Source: Brevibacillus panacihumi W25 (lineage in GTDB: Bacteria > Bacillota > Bacilli > Brevibacillales > Brevibacillaceae). From it: DNA of 45,980 bases. The notes beneath the pieces are model-generated. The model was not told the origin of the DNA. It saw nothing but the letters and a program-made list of their open reading frames with translations, and did no database searches. The stretch is taken from NCBI RefSeq assembly GCF_000503775.1, contig NZ_KI629782.1, positions 1,095,541 to 1,141,520 on the forward strand, written 5' to 3'. Positions 14,603 through 22,865 of the stretch are shown one piece after another. Numbering within the stretch: the first letter of the stretch is position 1; the number at the start of each line of letters is the position of its first letter. A program made the translations under genes and the position numbers.

Positions 14603-15847
14603 TTACATGCTCGCGCTGGATGTCAGGCTTTTCTTTTCCTGTGCACGCCACATGCTTGCAGCACCGAGCAGGACTGTAAAACCGCCAGCCAGGACAAACA
14701 CCCAGCCAAGCCCCAGCCATTTTCCCAGAATGGCTCCGAGCGACGGCGCTGTAAATATCGCGATTCCCTGTACAGCCATGGCGACCGCAGAGACCCGACC
14801 AATCAATTCCTTCGGGGTCTGGGTCTGGAGCAAGTACGCGTACGGAACCGTCATTCCAACTCCGACCGCGCCTGTCACCGCAAAGATGACGACCCATAAA
14901 GCCGTGTTCCCATGAGCAAAACCGTAGAGAACGCCAGCCGCCGCTACCAGCAATAGCAAGCCCGAGACGATTCTTCCCACCGCCATGAACAAGATCGGCC
15001 AATTCCGCCACTGTGTGAACTGCCCCGTCAGCAAGGCACCCAGCACGGAGCCAGCCCCCACAGCCCCGGTGACAAGCCCATAGCCCAACGTGTCCATTCC
15101 CAACGCTTGAACCAGCGGTGGGAGAAACCCGTCATACAAAAAAATGATAAACATGGACAGACCCACGATCATCACGGCAGAACGGATCAGAGGATTGCCA
15201 AACAAAAATCGGACTCCCTCCGCAACGTCGCGTACAAAACCCTGCTTTTCGTCTCGCGAGTAATCGGCTGCGGCTTGTACGCGCGGGAGAGCCAGCATAA
15301 TGACCCAGCCAATGAGATAAAGCACCCCCTCTACCGCAAAGACGGCTGCCGGAGACGAAAAAGTCAGGAGCAGGCCTCCGATGGCGGGACCGATCATTTT
15401 CATTCCGTTTGATACCATTTGCCCCAAAGCGCTCGCTTCTGCCATCTCCTCTGTCGGCACGAGATGACGCAGCAGGGATTGACGAGCTGGCTCGCTGATG
15501 GAGGCCAGAGCCGATTTCAGAAAGATCAGCGGAAGCAGCATATACAGATTTTCTGCCAGCAAAAACCCGATGATCACCAGGATGCGCAAAAATGTGCTGT
15601 GCAGGAGTACCATTCGGCTGGAGAGCCGATCCACCCAGACAGAAGCAAAGGGGCCAATCAATAAAAAGGGGGCGCCCATCGCAATCACAGCGGCTGAGTT
15701 CGCTTCCAGCCCCAGTTTCCATGTAAAGGTGATCAGCGCTCCCAGGGCCAGCAAGTCCAGCCAATTGCCAAGATCGGTAAAAACCTGTGAAAAAAAGAAG
15801 GTACGGTAAGAGCGGTTAGACAGCGGAGAAAAGACATGTCGTTTCAC
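14603..15847 (-). CDS. MFS transporter, MFS_3/enterobactin-exporter-like
   Basis: The 414-residue protein has 12 predicted membrane helices. Typical features are the N-terminal NRSYRTFFFSQVFTDLGNWLDLLAL, the loop between helices 2 and 3 with WVDRLSSRMVLL, and a central cytosolic loop with DVAEGVRFLFGNPLIR. This branch of the major facilitator superfamily (EntS-like) includes drug and siderophore exporters driven by protons. The substrate is unknown. It starts at ATG 15847 with AGGAAAGGATGACTG upstream. It could be co-transcribed with the second MFS gene (gap 68 bp). Confidence 0.82.
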   Translation of the reverse strand: MKRHVFSPLSNRSYRTFFFSQVFTDLGNWLDLLALGALITFTWKLGLEANSAAVIAMGAPFLLIGPFASVWVDRLSSRMVLLHSTFLRILVIIGFLLAENLYMLLPLIFLKSALASISEPARQSLLRHLVPTEEMAEASALGQMVSNGMKMIGPAIGGLLLTFSSPAAVFAVEGVLYLIGWVIMLALPRVQAAADYSRDEKQGFVRDVAEGVRFLFGNPLIRSAVMIVGLSMFIIFLYDGFLPPLVQALGMDTLGYGLVTGAVGAGSVLGALLTGQFTQWRNWPILFMAVGRIVSGLLLLVAAAGVLYGFAHGNTALWVVIFAVTGAVGVGMTVPYAYLLQTQTPKELIGRVSAVAMAVQGIAIFTAPSLGAILGKWLGLGWVFVLAGGFTVLLGAASMWRAQEKKSLTSSASM

Positions 15848-15915
15848 GGTTCAGTCATCCTTTCCTGTTCGTCTCCCAAACGTAACAGAAGAATGTCAGA
15901 GCCGTATCAAATGAC

Positions 15916-17076
15916 TTATTGATGGGAAAATTCTGTTTGGTCTGTCAGCTTCGCTCTCAGGAGCAGGCTGTACAGGAATGCAGCGAACGAAAAGCAGGCC
16001 ATGGCCCAATACAGTGCGTCTCCACCAATTTGCTGAAACACCCAGCCCCCCGCAATCGAGCCAACGATGCCGGATATCCCGAAAAAGAGGACGGCCAGCA
16101 CGGTCTGTCCCGTCGCTTTCCACTCCTCCGGAATAATCCGATAGAGGTACTGAATGGACGCTGTGTAGAAAATGACGAAGGTAATGCCCTGCGAGATTTG
16201 CAGATAGACGACCCAATCCGGGCTGGGAGCGATCGCACACAACACATACCGCAGGGTGTACAAAGCAGCCGCGATCATGATCAGTCTCATTTCACTCCAT
16301 CTCCGCAGCACCCAGGTGCTAATGGCAAAAAATACCACCTCACTGACAGCAGCGAGAAACCAGGCTTGTCCTACCTCTCCTGTGGTGCCGCCCAAGCTTT
16401 GCACATAGACCCCCAGAAAGCTGTCATTGGTTCGATGCGGTGTGGACACCAGCAGGACAAGCAGAAAAAAGCGCAGCGTCCGGGGATAGAAAAAGAATTG
16501 CTTCAAATCCTGAAAGGAGAGCTTTTTGCTGCTGGCAGGCGCATCAGGCACGAACAGGCAAAAGCCAAACGTCAACACTCCGTATCCCACGAACAGCCAC
16601 GCCAGTGATTCCATCCCCCACAAGTCCACCATCCAGCCGATGACGAGGGAAGACGTAGCAAAGCCGATCGCTCCATACGTCCGAATGGAGCCAAAGCTGA
16701 TCTGATGGTTCTCTGCAACCCGATAGTTTAAGCTCTCCGTCAGTGGGTCTGTCGGCATCAAGAAAAAATACATCGCTGCCACCAGAAACAGCAAAACCAG
16801 AAACTGGCTGCTGGTGAACAAGAGAAAGCCGATCACGACCGAACAGCCGACAGTTATGAGAATGATCCGCTTGAGCGTCTTTGCCTTGTCGCTCAACATC
16901 CCCCAAAAGGGTTGTGACAAAATTCCGATGAACGAGCCTATTCCGACGAGAAGCCCGAGCTCCCCTGGGGCAATTCCGCGAAAGGAGAGATAAACTGGCA
17001 GAAAAGAAATAAACATTGAAAGAATGGAAAAATAGAAAAAATTGTAAGCCCGCAAGCGTTGTACCTCTAGATTCAC
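15916..17076 (-). CDS. MFS transporter, LacY/nucleoside-permease-like branch
   Basis: The 386-residue protein has 12 helices. It shows the MFS_1_like features of an N-terminal RAYNFFYFSILSMFISFLPVYLS, the motif GMLSDKAKTLKRI and the helix-5 region FGSIRTYGAIGFA. Homologs such as Bacillus YwbF are uncharacterised or act as sugar or nucleoside symporters. The substrate here is not known. Start ATG 17076 has AGGTGAGATGAG upstream. Confidence 0.82.
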   Translation of the reverse strand: MNLEVQRLRAYNFFYFSILSMFISFLPVYLSFRGIAPGELGLLVGIGSFIGILSQPFWGMLSDKAKTLKRIILITVGCSVVIGFLLFTSSQFLVLLFLVAAMYFFLMPTDPLTESLNYRVAENHQISFGSIRTYGAIGFATSSLVIGWMVDLWGMESLAWLFVGYGVLTFGFCLFVPDAPASSKKLSFQDLKQFFFYPRTLRFFLLVLLVSTPHRTNDSFLGVYVQSLGGTTGEVGQAWFLAAVSEVVFFAISTWVLRRWSEMRLIMIAAALYTLRYVLCAIAPSPDWVVYLQISQGITFVIFYTASIQYLYRIIPEEWKATGQTVLAVLFFGISGIVGSIAGGWVFQQIGGDALYWAMACFSFAAFLYSLLLRAKLTDQTEFSHQ

Positions 17077-17100
17077 GTTCTCATCTCACCTGTCTCCCAA

Positions 17101-17131
17101 AATCCCCCGCAACATCGCGTCGCGGGGGATT
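17101..17131 (-). terminator. Strong hairpin after the glycosyltransferase gene
   Basis: AATCCCCCGC (17101-17110) pairs with GCGGGGGATT (17122-17131). A T-run is lacking on the minus strand, so termination strength is uncertain. It lies between the glycosyltransferase stop and the MFS start. Confidence 0.55.
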
Positions 17132-17141
17132 GGGTGGAATA

Positions 17142-18512
17142 TTATACGTTGATCAGATCATCCATAAGCTGCGCCAATTGTCTGGCCTGCTCGCGCCGTT
17201 CATAGGGCTTCACGCGCTCGGCAAAATCCGCTCCGCGATCCGGTTGGCCATCCGCAGCAACCCCACGGTCCTTCCATTCGCGATACAGCCGCAAATACGC
17301 CTGCTTGATCGCTGCCTTGTCCTGTGGGTCAGCCACCTGTCCGAGCTGAAACTGCTCGATGATCTCTGTCGCCTCACCCGCTTTGTTCAGGGCGAGAATC
17401 GGTTTGCCGATCCCCATGTACTCGTACAGCTTGCCTGGAATATATGCCCCTGCATCTGCGGAGACATCCCCGATCAACAGCAGGGCATCGGCTCCTTTCA
17501 TCAAGCCCAGCGCTTCCTTGTGCGGCAGGTTGCCCATCTGTCTCACGATTCCATTCAGTCGCAGCCGCTCGACACAGTCGCGATTTTCCGAGTAACCTGG
17601 GTAGTCGAATACTCCAGCAAAGCTGAGCAGCAAATCATTCTCATCCACTTCTTTCGCATCAATCAGTTCGCGGATCGCTTCCAGAAGCAGGCGCGGATTG
17701 CGTTTCTGATACAGGATTCCTGCATAGACGGCATGGAATTTTTCAGGAACGGCGTACAAAGGCTGCAAATCCTCAAAATCGGCCTGATCAAATCCGTTGT
17801 AGATCAGCTCCAGCCTTTTGATCCAGGCACCGTGTTTTTTCCGGAAATTCTCTGCGAATGTAGCAGTAACCGTCGTGATCGCATCAGCCTCTGACATCAC
17901 TCCAGTCTCCATGCGCTCTTCCAGGCGTTCGCGCCAGGCAATTCCTGAAGTGTGCATATTTTGCGTCCAGGGATCGCGAAAATCAGCAACCCATTTGCAG
18001 CCTGTCTCTTTCGCCAGCTTGCGAGCCACCAAATGATTGGTAACGGGGCCCGAAGTCGAAAAAATCACGTCGATCTTTTCACGACGCATGATCTCTCGCC
18101 CCAATTTGAGCGCATTGGGAAGCCATAGAATCTGATCGTCCGGGATCAAGAGGTACGGCTTTACCTGCTTCAAAATGGACACGACTTGCTTTTTTAATGC
18201 CGCCTTCAGGGACTGGCGCGGCGGTGAAGCCTCCTCGGCAGTCTGGTTCGCACCAGCAGGGACGGCAGCAGAAGCAGCCCCTCTTTTCGGAATCAGGGGC
18301 ATTTCTTTCGCACGGTAGATCTGTACCTCAGGCGGCAACTGTGCCAGAAGAGTAGGGTCCAGGGTAGCATGGTAAGCCGGTTCGACAGTCAGGACATGCA
18401 CCTTCCAGCCAAACTCCCCCAAATATTTAGCCATCTTGAGAGGACGTGGGACCCCGCCGCCCCCGATGGGAGGAAATCCATAGCATATGAGTAGCACATT
18501 GCGGTCTTTCAT
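17142..18512 (-). CDS. Family 4 glycosyltransferase
   Basis: The ~456-residue GT-B enzyme starts at ATG 18512, 7 bases after GGAAGG; an upstream in-frame ATG (18533) lacks a site. The N-terminal domain begins NVLLICYGFPPIGGGGVPRPLKMAKYL, typical of GT4 acceptors, with a Gly-rich loop. The C-terminal domain has KLYEYMGIGKPILALNKAGEATEII, the donor-binding region with the E-x7-like motif. An insert around residues 85-110 is Ala/Glu-rich and may be a linker. It probably transfers a hexose or N-acetylhexosamine to a lipid-linked glycan in the cytosol. Confidence 0.85.
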   Translation of the reverse strand: MKDRNVLLICYGFPPIGGGGVPRPLKMAKYLGEFGWKVHVLTVEPAYHATLDPTLLAQLPPEVQIYRAKEMPLIPKRGAASAAVPAGANQTAEEASPPRQSLKAALKKQVVSILKQVKPYLLIPDDQILWLPNALKLGREIMRREKIDVIFSTSGPVTNHLVARKLAKETGCKWVADFRDPWTQNMHTSGIAWRERLEERMETGVMSEADAITTVTATFAENFRKKHGAWIKRLELIYNGFDQADFEDLQPLYAVPEKFHAVYAGILYQKRNPRLLLEAIRELIDAKEVDENDLLLSFAGVFDYPGYSENRDCVERLRLNGIVRQMGNLPHKEALGLMKGADALLLIGDVSADAGAYIPGKLYEYMGIGKPILALNKAGEATEIIEQFQLGQVADPQDKAAIKQAYLRLYREWKDRGVAADGQPDRGADFAERVKPYERREQARQLAQLMDDLINV

Positions 18513-18590
18513 TAGGTAACCTTCCTTGTCCAAAAGCGTCTGAATGCAGGTGATTTTCTTTCTCCCTACGATACCACAAGTGGCGTCTTA

Positions 18591-18619
18591 TTGCGAATCT
18601 ATCAAGCATCTGCTATAGT
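18591..18619 (+). promoter_or_regulatory. Putative sigma-A promoter of the second glycosyltransferase
   Basis: TTGCGA (18591-18596), a 17-base spacer and TATAGT (18614-18619) lie 38 bases before ATG 18657. Confidence 0.65.
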
Positions 18620-18656
18620 GAAAATGGCTTTGTAACTACGATTCGGGTGAAATTAG

Positions 18657-19805
18657 ATGAGCAAACTACGAGTCCTCCACGTGATCGGCGGAGGTGAATT
18701 TGGCGGCGCAGAACAGCATATTCTCAATCTCGCCTCCACGTTTCCCGCTGATGAGGTGGAGGTGGCGGTTGTCTGTTTTTATGATGCCCTTTTTGCCGGC
18801 GAGCTGAAAAAGGCGGGAATCCAGGTCATTACGCTGGATCAATTCGGCCGTTTTGACTTGCGTCTTTTGCTTGCGCTGCGGCGTACATTCCAGACGTTCC
18901 GGCCCACAATTATACATACCCACGGCATCAAGGCAAACTTTTTTTCACGGCTGGCCTCACGTGCCATGCAGATCCCTCTGGTCACTACGGTACACAGTTC
19001 CTTGCGTTACGACTACGCAGGAGCCTTGGCCTATGTGATCGTCAGTTTGATGGAGCGAGGAACCCGCCTGTGGAATCGGCATTACATCGCGATCAGCAAG
19101 GCGATTGCCGATATTCTGCGCAAGCAGGGCGTTCCTGACGAGCAAATTAGTGTGATCTACAACGGGACCGATCTCTCCCCTTACAGGCAAAACCAGCTGC
19201 GCGAGAGTGATCGGAGTCTACTGCGTGCGGAATGGGAGATCCCGCAGGATGCTTTCCTGTTTGGGACAGCAGCTCGATTCGTTCCGGTAAAAGGCTTGCC
19301 GCTTATGATCGATGCCTTTGCCCGCCTGCTGCGTGAACAGTCTGGTGACGCAAAGGATTCATTGCCTTACCTCGTTCTGATTGGAGATGGACCCGAACGC
19401 ACCCTGCTGGAAAACAAGGTCCGTGAATTGGGGCTGGAAGAACGTGTCCGCTTTGCTGGCTTTCGGCAGGATATTCCCGCCTGTCTGCATGCCTGTGATG
19501 CCTTTGTTCACTCTTCGCTCTACGAGGGGCTTGGTTACACGCTGATTGAAGCAATGGCCTCCGAGGTGCCTGTCGTCGCCAGTCACGTCGGTGGAGTCAA
19601 GGAGGTCGTCTTCCACGAGCAGACAGGTCTGGTCGTCCAGCCTGGCGATACAGCCGCTCTGGCGCGTGAGATGAATCGCCTCCAGCAATCAGAAGAACTG
19701 CGGAGCCGACTGGCGAAGAATGCTCTCGAACATGTAGAGGATACATTTACGATCGAACAGATGACCCGGCATATTCTTGATTTGTACAAAAAACTGCTAT
19801 CATGA
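18657..19805 (+). CDS. Family 4 glycosyltransferase (PgsA/PelF-like GT-B)
   Basis: The 382-residue enzyme starts at ATG 18657. The N-terminal domain has VLHVIGGGEFGGAEQHILNLA (Gly-rich acceptor loop) and IIHTHGIKANFFSRLAS. The C-terminal domain has FGTAARFVPVKGL and the donor motif HSSLYEGLGYTLIEAMASEVPVVAS with the E-x7-E glutamates. It is predicted to be a cytosolic, retaining enzyme. It is divergent from the GT4 gene at 17142-18512 and probably belongs to the same surface-glycan pathway. The sugar and acceptor are unknown. Confidence 0.88.
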   Translation: MSKLRVLHVIGGGEFGGAEQHILNLASTFPADEVEVAVVCFYDALFAGELKKAGIQVITLDQFGRFDLRLLLALRRTFQTFRPTIIHTHGIKANFFSRLASRAMQIPLVTTVHSSLRYDYAGALAYVIVSLMERGTRLWNRHYIAISKAIADILRKQGVPDEQISVIYNGTDLSPYRQNQLRESDRSLLRAEWEIPQDAFLFGTAARFVPVKGLPLMIDAFARLLREQSGDAKDSLPYLVLIGDGPERTLLENKVRELGLEERVRFAGFRQDIPACLHACDAFVHSSLYEGLGYTLIEAMASEVPVVASHVGGVKEVVFHEQTGLVVQPGDTAALAREMNRLQQSEELRSRLAKNALEHVEDTFTIEQMTRHILDLYKKLLS

Positions 19806-19812
19806 TGATCTG

Positions 19813-19856
19813 GCACGATGCGTCTTGCCCTGTCGGGGAGCCATCGTGCTTTTTTC
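19813..19856 (+). terminator. Terminator after the second glycosyltransferase
   Basis: GCACGATG (19813-19820) pairs with CATCGTGC (19842-19849), followed by TTTTTT. Confidence 0.85.
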
Positions 19857-19951
19857 GTTTGAATTTTTAAGTTGCCTCTGTATCCACAATTTGGTTACAT
19901 AGAATTGAAACGATGATTCTAGGAACCCCTATGAAAGGTTGGAGATCTTAT

Positions 19952-20779
19952 ATGAAGCTTTTTCTTTCCGTGGACATGGAAGGCATCTCCGGAATCGTGG
20001 ATACGAGCTATATCAATCCCGACTCCGGCGTCAACTATCAGAGAGGCCGGCAGTTCATGACGCAGGATGCCAATGCCGTGATCGAAGCAGCACTTGAGTG
20101 GGGAGTAAAAGAGATCGTCGTCGCAGACAGTCACAACACGATGAACAACATCCTCTGGGAATCGCTTCATCCGGCAGCGCGCCTAATCGCCGGAACTCCT
20201 CGCGATTGCTCCATGGTGCAAGGTCTGGATGAAAGCTTCGACGCCGCCATGTTTATTGGTTACCACACTCGCCAAGGCATCCCTGGCGTTCTCAGCCATA
20301 CCATGTCCGGCGTGATCCACAATCTGTACGTCAATGGTCGCGTCGTCGGCGAGTTTGGCTTTAACGCCATCTACGCCGGGCTCTATCAAGTGCCTGTCTG
20401 TATGGTATCCGGCGACAACTTGATCGCGGTTGAGGCAAGTGAACTCATCCCCGGCATCAGTACCGCCATCGTCAAGCAGGCTGTCTCTCGTACAGCCGCA
20501 CTTTGCCTCCCTCGCGAAGAAGCGACAGCCGAGTTGAAGCAAAAAACGAAGGCAGCCCTCTCTCAGCTAAAAACGATTGCCCCTCTTCAAACCGCGACAC
20601 CCTTGGAGGTCGCCATCGAGTTTTCCCATGCGGGACAAGCAGAGCTGGCCGCCATCGTCCCAGGCTCCCATTACGAGACGAAGAGCAACACGGTCTCCTT
20701 CCGGGCAGCCGATCAAGTGGAAATGTACAAAACCATGCGCGCGATGCTGAATCTCGCATCTGGCGCAGAGTTCTTCTAA
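19952..20779 (+). CDS. dppA: M55-family D-aminopeptidase (DppA-like)
   Basis: The 275-residue zinc enzyme is normal length for the M55 family. Metal and catalytic motifs are VDMEGISG (Asp/Glu), VADSHNTM (His), GYHTRQG (His), LSHTMSG (His) and NGRVVGEFGFNA (Glu). DppA forms a decameric ring and releases D-amino acids from peptides such as D-Ala-D-Ala, which gives a link to cell-wall recycling. The start is ATG 19952, 6-7 bases after TTGGAGA; an upstream in-frame ATG (19913) lacks support. It is a single gene between two terminators, not near a dipeptide transporter as in Bacillus subtilis. Confidence 0.9.
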   Translation: MKLFLSVDMEGISGIVDTSYINPDSGVNYQRGRQFMTQDANAVIEAALEWGVKEIVVADSHNTMNNILWESLHPAARLIAGTPRDCSMVQGLDESFDAAMFIGYHTRQGIPGVLSHTMSGVIHNLYVNGRVVGEFGFNAIYAGLYQVPVCMVSGDNLIAVEASELIPGISTAIVKQAVSRTAALCLPREEATAELKQKTKAALSQLKTIAPLQTATPLEVAIEFSHAGQAELAAIVPGSHYETKSNTVSFRAADQVEMYKTMRAMLNLASGAEFF

Positions 20780-20786
20780 TGAAAAA

Positions 20787-20830
20787 AACCTCGTCAAGCG
20801 CGGCTTTTCGGCCAATTGACGAGGTTTTTC
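20787..20830. terminator. Bidirectional terminator between dppA and the sugar dehydrogenase
   Basis: AACCTCGTCAA pairs with TTGACGAGGTT. AAAAAA precedes it and TTTTT follows it, so it works for both converging genes. Confidence 0.85.
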
Positions 20831-20840
20831 CTATTTTTGC

Positions 20841-22139
20841 TTAGATGCGGACAACCGTTACTTTTTGGTCCAGCTCTCGCGGAATCCGGTTTTTGGTATC
20901 CATAAGCACCGGAGCATCTGCCATTTTGGTGATCAAGCTTGTCCAATCCGCGTCAGCAAACTCCTGTTGCACAGCGGTCAGCATGAGGGCATCTGCACCT
21001 GCTACAGCCGCCTCGAGAGTCTGCGCCTTGTGTTCGTATTGGGTAGGGACAGCCGGATCATAAGAAGTGACTTCGACGCCTCGTGCTTGAAGACGATTCA
21101 CGAGGTCATGCACAGGACTGACGCGATCGTCGTTGGAAAAGTCCTTCATCGCCAATCCCAGAACGGCTACGCGACTGCCCGCAAGCGATTTTCCTTTATC
21201 CTTCAATGCTTGTTCCAGCATGTCAACCAGCACATTTGGGACTCCGTCATTGATCTGGCGGGCCTGCTGCAGAAGCGGCAAGGAGACGCCCAGCTCTCGT
21301 GCTTTAGGCTGCAAATAGTAGAGCGCATTCGGGAGGCAGAAACCGCCCACGCCTGGTCCCGGTGTCAAAAGATTTACTCGTGTATGCGTGTTGGCTACTT
21401 TAATCAGTTCAAAAGTATCAATGCCAAAGGATTCTGCAAAGCGAGCAAATTCTTGAACCATGGCAATATTGACATCACGCTGAATATTTTCGATGACCTT
21501 CGCAGTTTCGACGACGCGAATATCCGAAATCGTCACCTCTGTCTCGCTGATGAACGAAAGCAGTTCCAAGCCCTTTTGCGCACTTGCTTCATTTATGCCC
21601 CCCAGGACGAGCGGCATGTGAATGAACTCTTCAAAAGCGCGGCCTTCTGCGATTCGCTCCGAGCAATACGTCAGATAAAAATCAGTCCCCGCAACGAGTC
21701 CACTCGTTTCCTCCAGAATCGGCAGGATGACTTCCTCTGTTGTTCCCGGAACTACCGTACTGCGGATCATCACGGTATCGCCTTTTTTCAAAACGCTCCC
21801 CAAGGTCTGGGCACATCTTTTCAAAGGCTCCAGATCAGGGTCGCCGTTATGAACTGGCAAACCGGCTGTCACGATGTAATGCTGTACTTCCTTCGCTGCC
21901 TCTTCATAAGATGTCGTCGCATAAAAGCGACCGGCGTCGATTTGCTCGCGCAGGATCTCACGCAAGGTCTTACCTTTATAGGATTCCAAATGATGGGAAT
22001 TAGCTGCGTTGATTTCTTCCACGACTCGGGGCAATACATCAATCCCGACGACTTTGGCCCCTTTCATGGCATACGTCAAGGCCAACGGCAAACCGACAAA
22101 CCCCAATCCCACAACAGCGACGCGTACAGGCTGTGTCAT
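20841..22139 (-). CDS. wecC: UDP-N-acetyl-D-mannosamine dehydrogenase-like nucleotide sugar dehydrogenase
   Basis: The 432-residue protein belongs to the UDP-glucose/GDP-mannose dehydrogenase family. The NAD-binding loop is VAVVGLGFVGLPLALTYAMKG. The central domain has the catalytic Cys in GPGVGGFCLPNALYYL. The C-terminal UDP-binding domain follows with VLGLAMKDFSNDDRVSP. The enzyme oxidises C6 of a UDP-sugar to a uronic acid with two NAD+; closest in pattern are WecC/TuaH-type ManNAc dehydrogenases. The symbol is a best guess. It supplies a uronate precursor to the glycan pathway. Start ATG 22139 follows AGAGGAGA. It is probably transcribed with the small ORF from the promoter at 22389-22417. 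Confidence 0.85.
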   Translation of the reverse strand: MTQPVRVAVVGLGFVGLPLALTYAMKGAKVVGIDVLPRVVEEINAANSHHLESYKGKTLREILREQIDAGRFYATTSYEEAAKEVQHYIVTAGLPVHNGDPDLEPLKRCAQTLGSVLKKGDTVMIRSTVVPGTTEEVILPILEETSGLVAGTDFYLTYCSERIAEGRAFEEFIHMPLVLGGINEASAQKGLELLSFISETEVTISDIRVVETAKVIENIQRDVNIAMVQEFARFAESFGIDTFELIKVANTHTRVNLLTPGPGVGGFCLPNALYYLQPKARELGVSLPLLQQARQINDGVPNVLVDMLEQALKDKGKSLAGSRVAVLGLAMKDFSNDDRVSPVHDLVNRLQARGVEVTSYDPAVPTQYEHKAQTLEAAVAGADALMLTAVQQEFADADWTSLITKMADAPVLMDTKNRIPRELDQKVTVVRI

Positions 22140-22212
22140 TGCGTATCTCCTCTTTCTTATTCTCTCTTGGCATGTAACTGCGCTTTGAAGCGCAAGTGTT
22201 TTCTGGCATCGG

Positions 22213-22287
22213 TTACATCAGGTAGTAAACGCCTGCAACGATAAACAGTGCACACATCACAATGAGCACCTTGTACAAGGTTTCCAA
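22213..22287 (-). CDS. Possible 24-residue single-helix membrane peptide
   Basis: TTG 22287 follows GGGGAGGAG by 7 bases and opens a frame reading (M)ETLYKVLIVMCALFIVAG and ending VYYLM. The charged start followed by a ~18-residue hydrophobic helix is a typical small membrane protein. An in-frame ATG (22320) would give 35 residues but has no ribosome site. It lies downstream of a good sigma-A promoter and 73 bases before wecC. No family is recognised. It could instead be a leader peptide for wecC. Confidence 0.5.
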   Translation of the reverse strand: METLYKVLIVMCALFIVAGVYYLM

Positions 22288-22361
22288 CGACGCGCTCCTC
22301 CCCAACCAAATAATCAGCATCGATTCAAACGCCGGGTCCTATTTTTGTGAATCTCTCGGAT

Positions 22362-22432
22362 GTGTCCCGCAGGCTCTGCCAATGGATTATTATACTCTCG
22401 ATTTCCCCGAGGTTCAACCCGATGCGGGACAC
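22362..22432. repeat. 10-bp perfect inverted repeats flanking the small-ORF/wecC promoter
   Basis: GTGTCCCGCA (22362-22371) is the exact reverse complement of TGCGGGACAC (22423-22432). The 51 bases between contain the whole promoter (22389-22417). The rest of the intergenic stretch 22321-22438 holds nothing else I can support. Confidence 0.7.
22389..22417 (-). promoter_or_regulatory. Sigma-A promoter for the small ORF and wecC
   Basis: The minus strand has TTGAAC (22417-22412), a 17-base spacer and TATAAT (22394-22389). The spacer contains a small dyad CTCG/CGAG. Transcription would run toward the small peptide and wecC. Confidence 0.7.
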
Positions 22433-22438
22433 CACCCG

Positions 22439-22849
22439 CTATCGGACTAGACTGGCACCGATTACGTAGGAAAATCCGATCGAGATCATCATGGCTATAA
22501 ACCCGATCGCCATATTTCCTTTGGCGATTTCATCGTCAATCTTATAACTGGGTGTCATAAACTCGAAGATAAAATAGCTGATGAGCAGCAACACGTAGCC
22601 AAAAGTCCCCCAGATCAGCGACTGCCCAATCGAGACATGCTCGGAGATCGAATAGCGGAAAATATTGGCTATCCCAAAAATCTTGCCTCCTGTTGCCATG
22701 GCAACAGCGAGATTTCCTTTTTTTAACTCCTCCCATACCTGGTAGCGAGTAACCAGCTCAAATAGAGATAAAAAGACGATCATCGCCAATCCCGTAACCG
22801 CATAATTGGCTGCTGTCGCAAAATATGGATTGCTTAGAAGATCCCCCAT
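22439..22849 (-). CDS. yshE: DUF350 membrane protein (YshE-like)
   Basis: The 136-residue protein has four membrane helices arranged as two DUF350 repeats, each with a conserved (K)GN(L/M)A motif: LKKGNLAVAMATGG and IAKGNMAIGFIAMM. The function is unknown. It is proposed to be a small membrane component tied to envelope stress in some bacteria. Its place directly after mutS2 (16-bp gap, same strand) matches Bacillus subtilis yshE. It starts at ATG 22849 behind GGGGGAGAAGCT. Confidence 0.85.
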   Translation of the reverse strand: MGDLLSNPYFATAANYAVTGLAMIVFLSLFELVTRYQVWEELKKGNLAVAMATGGKIFGIANIFRYSISEHVSIGQSLIWGTFGYVLLLISYFIFEFMTPSYKIDDEIAKGNMAIGFIAMMISIGFSYVIGASLVR

Positions 22850-22865
22850 AGCTTCTCCCCCGCCT

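Noticed and set aside
20865..22244. 459-residue plus-strand frame antisense to wecC
   Set aside because: Shadow of a clear dehydrogenase gene; no recognisable domain or start signal.
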